Shown piece by piece: positions 41,701 to 56,200 of a stretch of DNA of 64,000 bases; positions within the stretch are counted from its first letter, which is position 1; the number at the start of each line of letters is the position of its first letter. The notes under the pieces are model-generated. The model worked only from the letters and a program-made list of their open reading frames with translations. It made no database searches and was not told where the DNA came from. Location of the stretch: positions 2,276,001-2,340,000 of the forward strand of contig JAUPFP010000009.1 in assembly GCA_036925085.1 (NCBI GenBank). The letters are read 5' to 3'. Both the position numbers and the translations under genes were made by a program. Source of the stretch: Brachycybe producta (Eukaryota > Arthropoda > Diplopoda > Playtdesmida > Andrognathidae).

Positions 41701-43226
41701 AAACACGGCCAAATATTAGCAGTTGGCACACTTGCAACAGATGTTAACCACCCTTTTTTTTTCTTCCAATCTATCCTTGTTAGATAAGAATGATGGCAGC
41801 CTATAACCCTTTATGTTCGAATTAGTACCTGAGGTGGAATCGGTTTTATTTCCGAACACACACATCTGCGTGGCAAATAAAGTTAAAAAAAAAATCTCCC
41901 TCAGAAAAGAGAAAAGGAACATTTGTTGTTTTTTTTGATTAAAACTTGTTTGTTCTTCTTTTCACGTTTTCAGGGGGGGGGGGGGGGGCAAAAGAGAGAC
42001 AAAATGTTAAGTTAACTCAATTAATGTTGATCTAATTTAGTGTTTGTTCGAGTTGAAAACAATACGATGATGTTCTCAATTGAGATAAAAAGAACTAAAA
42101 AAAAAGAGAAAGGAAATCTGAAGCTGTAGGAAAATTGAAATGGACATTAATTTAGTTGAAAATGCAACTTAGGCTTTATTTTAAAATAAGGCTGTACCGA
42201 GCCGATTTAGGCCTACTTTTAATCGCCAAAAAAACCGGATCGGCAAACAAGTTTTAACCGATTTCTCCGACCGGCAATTTCTAATTGGTTTGTTGTGTGG
42301 TTCGACGTTGAAAAGGGCGGAGCATGTGACGTCAGACTACATAACCAACCAAATAGAAGTTGCCGGTCGTCATAAAAGGGCGGAGCCAACTTCTGTTTGT
42401 CCTGATTTCTAACTGCCTATGCTTTGGAGAGGGGTGGGGGTGTGGGGCAATTGCCCTCCCCCAGCGCGTACGCCTGTATGTACAGCATACACTTTTTGAC
42501 AGGCATTTAGAAATCGGGACGAACACAAGTTGGCTCCGCGTTTTTTATTGCGAACGGCAACTTCTAATTGGTTGGTTATGTAGTCTGACGTCACATGCTC
42601 CGCCCTCTTCAACATCGAACCACACAAAAAACCAATTAGAAGTTGCCGCCCATCATAAAAAGGGCGGAGCCAACTTGTGTTCGTCCCGATTTCTAAATGC
42701 CTGTCACTTTCTGTACCAGAAATCAGCTGTGAAATAAACTTCAGCAGCAAAAAAAATGGGCATAATCAACTCGGTTAAATCAATCGGCATGCCAATTTGT
42801 TTTGTGTGATTGGTTCGGTATTGGCTCGTTAAAAAATTGTGATCGGTACAGCCTTATTTTAAAGTTACCATGTTGAAATTTTTATCATTTTATAACTTTG
42901 ATTTCATTTAAAGGAAATCCAATATATGATTCTTGTTTTGGCCTTCTAATTTCAAACACCACCCTTGGGGAATCAATGCTAAGCTAATAACTAGTACACA
43001 CCTGATAATTTAAATGCATTTAAATAATAAATGTGTTCTACAGAGCCCTGTGAAGGACAAACAAACAATATGTCGAATTCAATTTATTCAGTTAATTAAT
43101 CTCAAAATATTGAGTTAATACTTAATTATAATATATAAAATATTGACAAAATATTGATTTAGTATGTCAATTTAAAATTTAAAATTATTATATATATATA
43201 ATATCCCAGATCTATGTATGTATGTA

Positions 43227-43265
<39 letters not shown>

Positions 43266-46200
43266 ATTAACGCTGTGTCGGAATTTATATAAATTTAAAT
43301 AAATGAAGAAATCAACCGCTTTTTTTCTAAAGGTCAACTGTATGTTGCACACTCCTCATCCAAGAACCCCATGATATTAAAATGGAGAGGGGGAAAAGTT
43401 GGAAAGTGTAGAGGAGGGGGGAGAGAAAAACGTGGAGGGAGAACAAAGTGGGAGGGCGTGACTGAAATTGAATTGAAATGAAAGGAGTAAAAAAAGGAAA
43501 AAAAAACGACGCGCATGCGCACAATTGCCTGTGAATTTTGCTCCCGTCATTTATGACGGGTTACCCCACTAGTATATATAATGTATTAAGCCCCGTCTGT
43601 CTGTGAATGTGTAATGCTGTACAAACAAGGACAAAAATGCGTAAGCACATCGGAATTTATATAAATTTAAATGAACTACTTTTTTTCTCAAGGTCAACAT
43701 TATGTTGCGCTCTCCCTATCCAAGCACCCCATGATATTAAATTGGAGAGGGGAAAATGTTGGAAAGGGGAGGGTGAGAGAGAGAAACGTGGAGGGGCAAA
43801 AAAGGGGGAGGGGGAAACTGAAATTGAAATGAAAGGAGTAAAAAAAGGAACAAACGACGCGCATGTGCACACGAGAGAAAATGAAAAGCTCATTTTCTCT
43901 TTCAAATATAAAAAGGGGAAGGGATAATAGCAGGCAAAATTAAACTAAAATTTATCATGGGAAATTGTGCCCAGCATTAGAATTTCTTTTGCTCCGCCTT
44001 TTTATGAACGGCATCAATTTCTAATTGGTTTGTTACTTGGTCTGACGTCATAAAAGGGCGGAGGAAAAAAAATTCTAATGCTGGGCACAAATTGCCTGTG
44101 AATTTGGTTCCCGTCAATTATGACGGGTTACTCCACTAGTATTAATAATAATAGTCAATTTTTATTTGAATTTATTTGAATTCATTTAACTCATGTGTGT
44201 GTGTGTGTGTGTGTGTGTACAAGGTATAACGCTCAAATTCAAGGAGGAAACTTGTTAGTTTAACTTCAACTTGAACTCTCCGAGTAGAGTTCTGATATAG
44301 AAAACGAAAAGAAGCCTGTATAATCTTAAACGGTTTCTGATTGTTTTAATTCTGTTTAGAGGATTCAAGTTGAAGTTCAATATCGAACTTCCTTCTTGAA
44401 TTTAGTCTTTAACCACTTGTAAGTGGACACTTTGTGGTTTATAGCCAATTTTCTATATATATAAGCAGATTGAATGTGTCAAAAGAAAAAGCAAAATGAG
44501 ATACTTTTATTTTTGCTAAAAGAAAAATCTTGACTCGAGGATCATTTCGGTAAAGATTTTTTTTGGTATTATTTTTAAACTGCGATGACAGCTCCCGTTT
44601 ATACGATGACAAATGACAACAAAGTGTTAACTGTACACACAGAAATACAGAACACACACATACATTACAAACACAAAATAACACGAGGCTAATATCCTTC
44701 CAATGGAAAAGCACAATTCACAGAACAAAAGAAAAGTTTGTCGAAGTTTCCTATTAATAAAATTGCATTTCATTAAGAGGCTGCATTGCAAAATTACTTC
44801 GAAAAATCTCCGCAAAGAGCGCTAGCATCGTTTTTCTATTGAGCCCATAGACCCAATGTTAAAGAAAAAAATGTTAATTTTTAAAATACACACAGCCATG
44901 GCCGCAATATGTTTATTTTTCATATTTAAAGTTGTCCAATTTAGATGGTTCAAAGTGCAATGTGCACCTTAAATATATGCTGATCGAGTGATAGAATGAC
45001 ACAAAATTGGTAAGTGTGGTTCTATTTTTAAAAAGTATTTCAAAATCGCGAATTTCTAACTCTTTATGTTAAACTCCATTGAGTTCGCGCGCTCGTAAGC
45101 AAAAAAAAAGCATTGATTAAAATGCTCGTAAAAATAGCTAAAAATAATTTAAAAAAAACACACAATTAAACCACAGTGAAGCCAACACATTGGCGCACGT
45201 GCTGATTTTTTTTTTCTGAAATTGATTTTAGGTAATTTAACGAGCATTTTAATGGATGTTTTTTTCTTATTTGGGGGTACTCATTAGAGTTTAACATAAG
45301 AATTAGAAATTCGCGATTTTGAAATAAGTTTTTAAAAATAGAACCGCACTTACCAATTTTTTGTCATTCTATCACTCGATCAGCATATATTTAAGGTGCA
45401 CATTGCACTTTATTGCACTTTGAAAACTTAATATTGGACAACTTTAAATATGATAAATTTCAGATTCGGATTCGAAGACATTTAGGCTTCGTCCCACCTT
45501 TAATATTTGCCAAACAAATCATGATTTTTTCCAACCCTGGCCAGCAGAGAAACCCTAGCCAAGTGATTAGAAATACTCCTGCTAAATTAACGGTCATGTT
45601 TAGAAATTTACGGGGTTGAAAAAATCAATCAAGGAATATGGGACAGAAAACGAGAAGCAACCCCTTTCAGATTGGCAATCACTGTTAGCACTAATATAAA
45701 CTGATGAGTTGTGGTCACGCTGACGTCACAAAGTGCTCCATATGGCACTCTGAAATACTTAAAAGGCCCCTTTTTTTAAGGATTTTGGGCTACTTATAGT
45801 CATTATCATTATAATACGAGCAAAAATGGCAGTTTGTATATTGTGGAGGAGGAAGAGGAGAAGGAGACAGAAGTATTTTTATTTCCTTTTTAATGGTCTG
45901 TTGGCATCAACTGTGGATCAAAGAAGGAATTTGGGCAGAAGCTTTTTATTCCTTTCTATCTTTTACTAGATGGAATTCTCTCTTTTTTACACGTCATTAT
46001 ATCATATAGGGTTAGATGCTTAGGGTGTGGGAGGGAGGGAGAGAGGGAGGAGGGCAGATATAAATGGAGAGGGAGGAGAGATGAAAATCACTACAACTCA
46101 TTCTCAATCACGTGATGTATATATATAAATACATATGTTACCGTCAATCTGCGGAATCAGCCAATCTGTAAATTGTCTAGGCAATCTGCAAAACCCCCCA

Positions 46201-47157
46201 ACTGCTAGTGAATCTGCAAAAATTCAATACATTTTTTAGGTGTTGAATTTTTTGCAGATTCGCTAGCATTTTGGTGGTTTCGCAGACTGCTTAGGCAATC
46301 TTCAGATTGACTGATTCCGCAGATTGACAGAAATGTATATATGGCAACAATGGTAAAAGATTTTCGGACCTCCAGTTATGTAGTTGTTTTATTATGGAGA
46401 GAGAGATGGAGGAGGAGGGCAGATATAAATGGAGAGGGAGGGGGAGATGAAAATCACTACAACTCATTCTCAATCACGTGATGTATATATGTTACTGTCA
46501 ATCTGCGGAATCAGCCAATCTGCAAATGGCCTAGGCTATCCCGCAAACCACCAAACTGCTAGTGAATCTGCAAAATTCAGTACATTTTGAGATGTTGAAT
46601 TTTTTGCAGATTCGCTAGCAGGTGGTGGTTTCACAGACTGCCTAGGCAATCTTCAGATTGACTGATTCCGCAGATTGACAGTAACATATATCTATATATG
46701 GCAACAATGGTAAAAGATTTTCGGACCTCCAGTTATGTAGTTAAGTTTTATTATGGATTGTATATTTGTAACCGTGGCAACAACTGGCAAAAAAAAATAT
46801 TTCTGAGAGTGTCACACATACACGCGCGCACGCACACGCGCGCACACATCAACAAACATCTCTCATCTTCACCCTTACAATTGTGAAGATCACTCACCCA
46901 AACAAATTGAGATGATAAAAGGACACACACATAAAACACAAAGAGCACACGAACGCGCACATAAGTGCAGAAAAAAAAAGATGTAACACGGCACAATGTC
47001 ATCATACATGTGTGAAGCAGAAGAAGAAAAAAAAATGAAGAAACATAAGCACGAAATCATCAGAGATATTCGTTGAAATCAACACACCAGACACACACAC
47101 ACAGACACACACACAGACACACACACAGACACACACACAGACACAGACACACACACA

Positions 47158-47209
<52 letters not shown>

Positions 47210-50200
47210 AAGCTAAAATAATGTATGTACATGAATACAAAAAATTGGTAAGTGGGGTTCTATTTTTAAAAACTATTTCAAAATCGCGATTTTCTAACTC
47301 TTTATGTTAAACTCCATTGAGTACGCGGTCGTAAGCAAAAAAAAAAATCCATTAAAATACTCGTAAAAATAATTTTAAAAACCACAATTAAACCACAGTG
47401 AAGCCCAACACATTGGCGCACGTGCTGATTTTTTTCTGGTTTTTTAAAATTATTTTTAGGTATTTTTATATGGATTTTTTTTTTGCTTACGAGCGCATAC
47501 AGAATGGGGTTTAACATAAGAGTTAAGCCTCGTTTTCACGATGATAGTTGTCACGATAGTTGCTGTCATGAGAGCAACAATCGCGAGAACTATCATTGTG
47601 AAAACCACATGATAGTCACTATCACATTGTTGCGATAGCACTATCACACTATCTCGTATGACTAGATAGTTGATAGTACTGTCGCGATAGTAATAGTTGT
47701 TGTGTGACTGCTTGTAGGGAAATATCCACTTTGTAGAGAAATTTGGCTTCTGGAGGGAGAGAGAGGCAACACTGTTATTGACTCAATAATATCTTTGAAG
47801 TTAGACGTCACACTGTCATGAGTCATGACAGACAACTATCACGTTACTTCAAGCCATGTAGACAGTTGCTATCGTGAGAGTGAATTATCGCAACTTTCAT
47901 GACAGCCTACTTTCACGATAAGAACTATCGCCGTGAAAACGAGGCTTTAGAAATTCGCGATTTTGAAATAGTTTTTAGAAATAGAAAAAAACACCAATTT
48001 TTTTGTCATTCTATCACTCTATCAAGCATATATTTAAGGTGCACATTGCCCTTTGAAAACTTAATATTGGACAACTTTAAATATGAAAAATAAACATACT
48101 GCGGCGACTGTGTATTTTAAAAATTAACATTTTTTCTTTTAACATCGGGTCTAAGGTCTCAATAGAAAAACGATGCTAGTGCTCTTTGTGGAGATTTTTC
48201 GAAATACTTTTGTGATGACAAAAGGCACACAAATTTAGTTGTTGAACAAATGAAACCAGAAGAAAATTTCATTAAAATTCACAAAGCTTGCGTTTTCTTT
48301 ATTTTTCTTGCAAGACTGACAATAATATAATGATGTCTCATTAGAACACACAGATTTTCTCTATTTAATAAAAAGGGTGGGGGGGTTCAAAATGTGAGCA
48401 CCAGATGTTGAACACGACACGAAAAGGAAAGACAAAATTGGAGGTTCCGTTTCGATTCTTGAGGAGACTCATTGAAGAGCTGGGTTGAAATTCTTTTCTT
48501 TAACAAGAACGTAAAGACTTATCTTCTTTTGACGTCTATACACAAGTTTTAATTAATTTTCATCGATTTCTAGTTTTTTTTGTTACTTCCAATATAATTA
48601 CAATAAAACTGAGCAGATCGTGTAGCAAGAAAAAAATGGCTTAATTCGCTGTATTGACCCGAAAAAAAATAATAATAAATAATTAACAGGGAGAAAAAAG
48701 CCGAAATTAAAATAAGGGGTGTTTAATAATAACTTAATAATGAAAGGATGTTTCAAGACATGAAACAAAAGTACAGACAGTTCACTGACTTTCTATGAGA
48801 TTCTTCTTCTTTTATTAGAATTTTCTGGTGTTATTCAATGTTACTTCAAGTAGAAATGTATACTTGACACACATGAGAGCAAACTCTCAAGACACTTTTG
48901 AGAGAGAAATTTATCACCATAATGCGCTCTCTCTCTCACACACACTCTCTCATTCTCACTCTTTCTCTCTTTCTCCCACTCTTTCTCCCACTCTCTCTCT
49001 TTCTCTATCTCTCTCTTTCTCTATCTCTCTATCTCTCTTTCTCTATCTCTCTCTTTCTCTATCTCTCTTTCTCTATCTTTCTCTATCTCTCTCTTTCTCT
49101 ATCTCTCTCTTTCTCTATCTCTCTCTTTCTCTATCTCTCTCTTTCTCTATCTCTCTTTCTCTATCTTTCTCTATCTCTCTCTTTCTCTATATATCTCTCT
49201 TTCTCTATCTTTCTCTATCTCTCTCTTTCTCTATATCTCTCTCTCTTTCTCTATATCTCTCTCTCTTTCTCTATATCTCTCTCTCTTTCTCTATATCTCT
49301 CTCTTCTTTCTCTTATATCTCTCTCTCTTTCTCTATATCTCTCTCTTTCTCTATATCTCTCTCTCTTTCTCTATATCTCTCTCTCTTTCTCTATCTCTCT
49401 CTCTTTCTCTATCTCTCTCTCTTTCTCTATTTCTCTTTCTCTATATCTCTATTTCTCTTTCTCTATATCTCTCTCTCTCTCTTTCTATATCGCTTTCTCT
49501 CTCTCTTTCTATATCGCGTTCTCTCTCTCTCTTTCTATATCTCTTTCTCTCTTTCTCTATCTCTCTTTCTCTCTATCTCTCTTTCTCTCTATCTCTCTTT
49601 CTCTCTATCTCTCTTTCTCTATCTCTCTATCTCTCTATCTCTCTTTCTCTCTGTTTCTCTATCTCTTTCTATATCTCTTTCTCTCTTTCTCTATCTCTCT
49701 TTCTCTCTATCTCTCTTTCTCTCTGTTTCTCTATCTCTTTCTCTATCTCTTTCTCTATCTCTTTCTCTATCTCTTTCTCTATCTCTATCTCTTTCTCTAT
49801 CTCTTTCTCTATCTCTTTCTCTATCTCTTTCTCTCTCCCTTTCTTTATATCTCTCTCTCAAAAACGTAATATATACGTTAATCATGTACAGTATTTAAAC
49901 ACAAGTATGGCATCCATAACTGGGAAGTCTACGGCCTGCTCTTTGGATCTCGTGGCTCAATTTCTAAATTCACACAAAACATCTTAAAACTTTTCAAACT
50001 CAACAACAACAACACCTTCAAGGCTCTGGTGACATCAATCCTACGCGACTCACTTGGAATTGTTCACCATCATCTCTATGGCTAAAGATGCGATTAATTG
50101 TAACTTGTCTATGCGATTTTAAATAGTCAACAAACTAATGTTCTTTGAATTGATCTGGTATACTGTGTATCTTTGCAACCTCGTATTGGCAAGGCAGGCT

Positions 50201-53200
50201 ACTCAATAAAGTAGAATAGTTCATCATCTCTCTATATGTAATTTTAAAATAAAGATAATATTACACTTTCTCAATATATTCTTAATTATGACTCATCGAT
50301 ATCTATATCACAATCTTGTTGCGAGGCTACATCGCAAAATCACTTTGAAAAATTTCCGCAAAGAGCGCTAGCATCGTTTTTCTATTGAGCTCATAAACCC
50401 AATGTTAAAGAAAAAATGTTTATTTTTAAAATACACACTAGTGGCGGCAATATGTTTAGTTTTCATATTTAAAGTTGTCCATTATTAACTTTTCAAAGTG
50501 CAACGTGCACCTTAAATATATGCTGATCGAGTAATAGAATGACAAAAAATTGGTAAGTGTGGTTCTATTTTTAAAACTATTTCAAAATCGCGAATTTCTA
50601 ACTCTTATGTTTAAACTCCATTGAGTACACTCAAATAAGAAAGAAACATCCATTAAAATGTTTGTAAAAGTATGTAAAAATAATTATAAAAACCAGCAAA
50701 AAATCAGCACGTGCACCAATGTGTTTGCTTCACTATGATTTAAGTTAAGGTGCAATGATTAGGTGCCAGTGTAATTTAGCCTAGAGTGTAACACTAGCCT
50801 AGAATTTGAACATTAAATACGTTTTTTAAGATTTTGAATTTTAGAATGATTTGTCTCACTTTTTTATTTAATGGTGACATGCCATTTAGTTTGAAATTTA
50901 GGGGAAATTTTATTTTTGAAAAGTTGTTTTAAAAGTTGACCCCTTTTAAAGCTATTTGCTTCCACTAGTAACATACCATCTATTGTTTTATCCAAGAAGA
51001 GACAATAGATGAAGCTTGTTACTGCTCAAACCCTCTCTTTCTCTGAAGTGATGAGGGATGCTAAATAGGGACATAGCCTCTTTAAACACAAGGAGGCTAT
51101 GATAATGCCTGGGGCATTTTAACTTTGTTACAATTTGTAAAATGGATTTACAGTACAGAGGGCGCTGTGCATCACTGGGTGTATGGTCCTCACAGTTAAT
51201 GCAATGCATGTTAGGTTTATAAATTGTGTTCAGGGGACATTTTGCTGTAGGCTAGTAGTAGTTTGAGTGTGGCTTCACTGCAGTACCAAAATATAAGATT
51301 GGAACTGTGGGGATGTGTGTTTGTCCCCACAGATAATGTGCTACAAACACAATGGAGTTTAACATAAGAGTTAGAAAATCGCGATTTTGAAATAGTTTTT
51401 AAAAATAGAACCGCTCTTACCAATGTTTTTGTCAATCTATTACTCGATCAGCATATATTTAAGGTGCACATTGCACTGTGAAAACTTAATATAGGACAAC
51501 TTTAAATATGAAAAATAAACACATTGCCTGGCGACTGTGTATTTCAAAAATTAACGTTTTTTCTTTAACATTGGGTCAATGGGCTCAATAGAAAAACGAT
51601 GCTAGCGCTCTCATTGGAGATTTTTCGAAATAATTTTGCGATGTTAGCCTCTTAAAGTGATGTTTGGTCATTTCACTTAGTTGTAAGTTGGGACTTAAGT
51701 AGACATCATCACCTTCAATATTATTACATAAATGTTCTACTAAGTAGGGCTACAGATCAGTGAATCCAATTAACTTTCTGTCAAGTGTGTTAATACATAA
51801 TAGACTTCAGAGTCACAAGTTATTGATTTCTGACCAATACATTTCATATCTCGACGTATCTACTGTATTATGAAAAAAAATTGATTATTATAGGTGACAC
51901 CATTGAGTGTGTGTGTCGAAATGTTTGGGGAAGGGAGGGTCTAATAAAGTGCAAAATTTGTCACTAATGACACCATTAATTAATAATAATAAACAACAAC
52001 TACGATTGTACTTTTTTTCCCCAATCAAAAATACTGCTTAGAGGGTAAAATATTATAGTCACTTGACTTGACTCTCGCTTCTTCCAACTTAAGGCTAGAA
52101 AAAGCTTTAAGGGTTGATTTATAGTTTTATACTCCCTTGCTAAGCGGCAAAGCAGCCGACGAAGCTTCAAAAATGCCGTCAGAGCTTCAGATTTTTGTCT
52201 TTGCCAGAGCATGAAGCTTTGAAATTATTCAACTTTTTTTCAAAGCTTAGCAATTCAAAGCACCAATCATGAAGCGAATATGGGGTGAACAAGTCACACC
52301 TTTTTTCCTTCCAGAAGGGAAAATGGTTGTATTGTTTTATATATCTGTTTTATAGGGACAGGCAGTTAGAAATCGGGGAGAACTTCAGTTGGCTCCGCCC
52401 TTTTTTATGACGACCGGCAACTTCTAATTGGTTTGTTGTGTGGTTCGACGTTGAAAAGGGCGGAGCATGTAACGTCAGACTACATAACTAACCAATTAGA
52501 AGTTGCGCTCGTCATAACGAGGACGGAGCCAACTGAAGTTCTCCCCGATTTCAAACTGCCTGTTTTATAGGGTGCACGACCACATGTTGTGTGTACTAGG
52601 TATAAGCTTTGGGAAGTTAATTTTGACAAGCTTCAAAACTTGCAATTCTTAGCAAAGTTTTTAGTATAAACGTACTCTAATAGCCTAGATTCCATGGACG
52701 TCAGCACATAGGGCCAAGGAGGGGCGGCCCATCTTTTCCATTGATATTTGAGCGTAATTGTACGGAGCCCTGTAAAGGACAAGCGAGTATTTTTTTTTTT
52801 AATTTCGAAATTTCAACTTTTTCCAGAATTTCAACATTTCGACTTTAATCTCGACATGTCGATGTTATTCTCGACATGTCGACGTTATTTTCGACATGTC
52901 GACGTTATTTTCGACATGTCGACGTTATTTTCGACATGTCGACGTTATTTTGGACATGTCGACGTTATTTTGGACATGTCGACGTTATTCTCGACATTGT
53001 CGACGTTATTTTGGACATGTCGACGTTATTTTGGACATGTCGACGTTATTTTGGACATGTCGACGTTATTCTCGACATTGTCGACGTTATTCTTGACATT
53101 GTCGACTTTTAATCTCTTTTATTCGGCCATGTTGCGCGCACCATACTCTAATAATGAAATTATTGCATGCGCACTCTTGTAGTAGCAATAATTTAATTAT

Positions 53201-56200
53201 TAGAGTATGGTGCGCACAACATGGCATAATTAACATGGCTGAATAAAAGAGATTAAAAGTCGACATGTCGAGATTTTTAAAAAAAATCTCGCATGTCCTT
53301 TACAGGGCTCCGTATAATTGCTCCAAACAATCATTTAGTTAAATAATTATAAAATGCCATTTATTATTTGCATACAATGCATACAATTTTGTAAAATAAA
53401 ATTGCACTTTTTTCAATTTTTATTTGCATAAAAGTTTTTTTTTTTGGGAGAGGGGGGGGGCCTTAGTAATAATTACTAATTATCATATGGTTTCACACAA
53501 CGCATCAAGAATGTTAATTGTGCTGTCAATTGCATAACTATATGATTGTCATAAAAGCTTGAAAGTTGACTTGGTAATTGGCAGAATAAAATTGCTTTCT
53601 TTCATCAATTTTGATGTATGTGTGTCATGACATAAACAACTAATTGTGAACCTAAAATGCTGTCACAAACATCATATTTGCAATAATAAACATTTAGGCA
53701 TTAAAGGTAATGAAAGATATGGGAGGGGAAGGGGAGAGGGGAAAGGAGAGGAATATGTTTTTTTGCTTTCTTACCTCAGCCAATTTGTCGAACCTTGCGA
53801 ACAGTTCATTAAGAATCTGAACGAGATCTGCAGCAGAATAAGTCGATGAAATGGCTGTGAAACCAACAATGTCAGCAAATAGGATGCTGAAAGAAAGAAA
53901 GAAATAGCAAAAGAGATTATTACTTTTAGGTTGTTTTTTTTTTTGCACTTGAACATATGACACAAAATTGATAGTAGTTGTCAACACCTAGAAGTAGCCT
54001 TATCAGAACGGTGGCGCTGATCAAGCGCCAAATTGAACAAGCGCCAAATTGAACAAGCGCCAAATTGAATAAGCGCCAATCTGAACTAACGCCAAACTGA
54101 ATAAACGCCAAATGGAACAAATGCCAAACGGAATAAGCGCCAAATGGAACAAACGCCAAACTGAATAACCGCCAAAATGTGATAAACACATTGTTAGGTT
54201 TGGTTAGGATTGGTTAGGTTTGGTTAGGATTGGTTAGGTTAGGTTTGGTTAGGTTAGGATTGGTTAGGTTAGGTTAGCATGTTCTGTTTGTAAATCTGCA
54301 CAGTCTGACGTCTATAAAAGCTCACAATATTTGGACCATCACAATTTACAAAAAACCTGAATAACCGCCAAACTGAATAAGCGCCAAATGGAAGAAACGC
54401 CAAACTGAATAAGCGCCAAATGGAAGAAACGCCAAACTGAATAAAAGCCAAAAATTTGGCAGTTATTCAGTTTGGCGTTTGTTCCATTTGGCGCTTATTC
54501 AGTTTGGCGTTTGTTCAATTTGGCGCTTATTCAGTCGTCCCATCAGAACTACAGAACACCCTAGTACCCCTAGGATTTTTGTTGTTGAAATATCGTCAAG
54601 ACTTACCTAACGATTGCTAAAATAATTTTTAAAATTAAAAGGAAGTGATTAAAGTTATAAAAAAAAGTTAAAAAAATGAAGTGACTTTTCATGAATCACC
54701 AAACGACGCCTTTTTAAATTTCGAAAAACGAAAGTCCCCCCTACCCCTCAGTTTAGACAGGCAATTAGAAATCGGGACAAACAGAAGTTGGCTCCGCCCT
54801 TTTTATGACGATCAGCAACTTCTTATTGGTTTGGTGTGTGGTTCGACGTTGAAAAGGTCGGAACATATGTGACGTCAGACTGCATAACCAACCAATTAGA
54901 AGTTGCCGTTCGTCATAAAAAGGGCGGAGCCAACTTCTGTTAGTCCCGATTTCTAATTGCCTGTCAATTTAGTGGCAAGTGTTGTCACCTTACATTTCCA
55001 TAATTCCTAGATGAAATGCATGTATTCCCCTCTAATTCATATTCAATCAATACAACTTTCCAGTCAACTCGAGAGCCACGTGGCAGGTAGGATAATTCTA
55101 ATATTAAATCCAATAGTACTTTGAAATGAATAAGAAATACATGTATTTGAATAGTGAATTAAAAGTAATGGTGAGGTGACAGTACAGGCAAAAAGTTTAA
55201 ATATCGATGTATCGATATTCTTTGAGTAGAGGAGTATGCTTTTTATTATTTTAGTTTTAAGTTTTTTACGGCTAATATTTTCAAAAATAACCATTTTATG
55301 TAGTTCAGTTTGGAAATGACGCGTTTTTTTTTTTGGATTTTCCATTGAAAATTTCACGAAAAACTGTTTTCGGCGTTTTTTTCAAACTATCATAAAAAGT
55401 TTATTTTGAAAGAAATCGATCATGAAAAAAAAAACCTTTAGCATTATCGCCAACTATTCTAGTTCCTAAAACACTTTTAATTTTTTTTTTCGTAAATGTT
55501 TCTACTGAAAAACGTTCGCTTGAAAAAGATAAACTTTCTCAAAAGAAGCAGTTTGGGGAAGCGATCTTCTATGGAACAAACTCTTAATTTTTGCTGCTAT
55601 AAAAGTTTATTTTGAATGTTATTAATAATTAGAGGTGGGACGAATCCTAAATTTTCTCGAATCCGAATCCTAAAAGGTTCTCACGGCTCTCTCGAATATT
55701 CCAAATTTCTCGAATCCTTCATATAAGAATCTTATGTTATTCATTAAGAAGATACAAATAAATGAAATAATATTAAATATTAAGAGGCTAGATACATCAT
55801 TTAGTTCAAAATTTCTCCGAATGTAGGCGCTGCGATCGTTGTTGATTGAAAAACGGTTTTTTAACGTTTTTTCTCCCGGTTCAAAGTCACATAATAATTA
55901 ATTGAAAAATAATTTCGCGTGCTAACCTTATAAAAAAAAAATATTGTGAAGCCAGTAGATTAATGCACGTGCTAATTTTTGTGTGATTGTTCTAAGTCGT
56001 TTTTAATGGGAGTTCTTCAAATGTTTGGGTGACGGTTTTTTGCTCCTATGGGACTTAACATGGAGTTAAAAAAACGTAAGATTTTAAATGTTATTTAAAA
56101 ATAGAAAGCCCTTTTAAAATTTAGAAAAAAGAATAACCCTGAGGGCAATAAACACATGTAAGTACGTGCTAATTTTTCTGATTGCTCTAAATCATTTTTA

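Noticed and set aside
47002-47232. Cys-Val repeat frame
   Set aside because: Translation of the (CA)n microsatellite.
48828-49898. Open frames of 323-356 codons rich in Leu, Ser and Phe
   Set aside because: They are translations of the C/T repeat tract; no start context, no domain, and similar frames exist in parallel.
52748-53182. 144-codon repetitive frame ([11 protein letters not shown]-like repeats)
   Set aside because: It is the 20-bp minisatellite read in frame; the unit length is not a multiple of three and the frame has no unique sequence.
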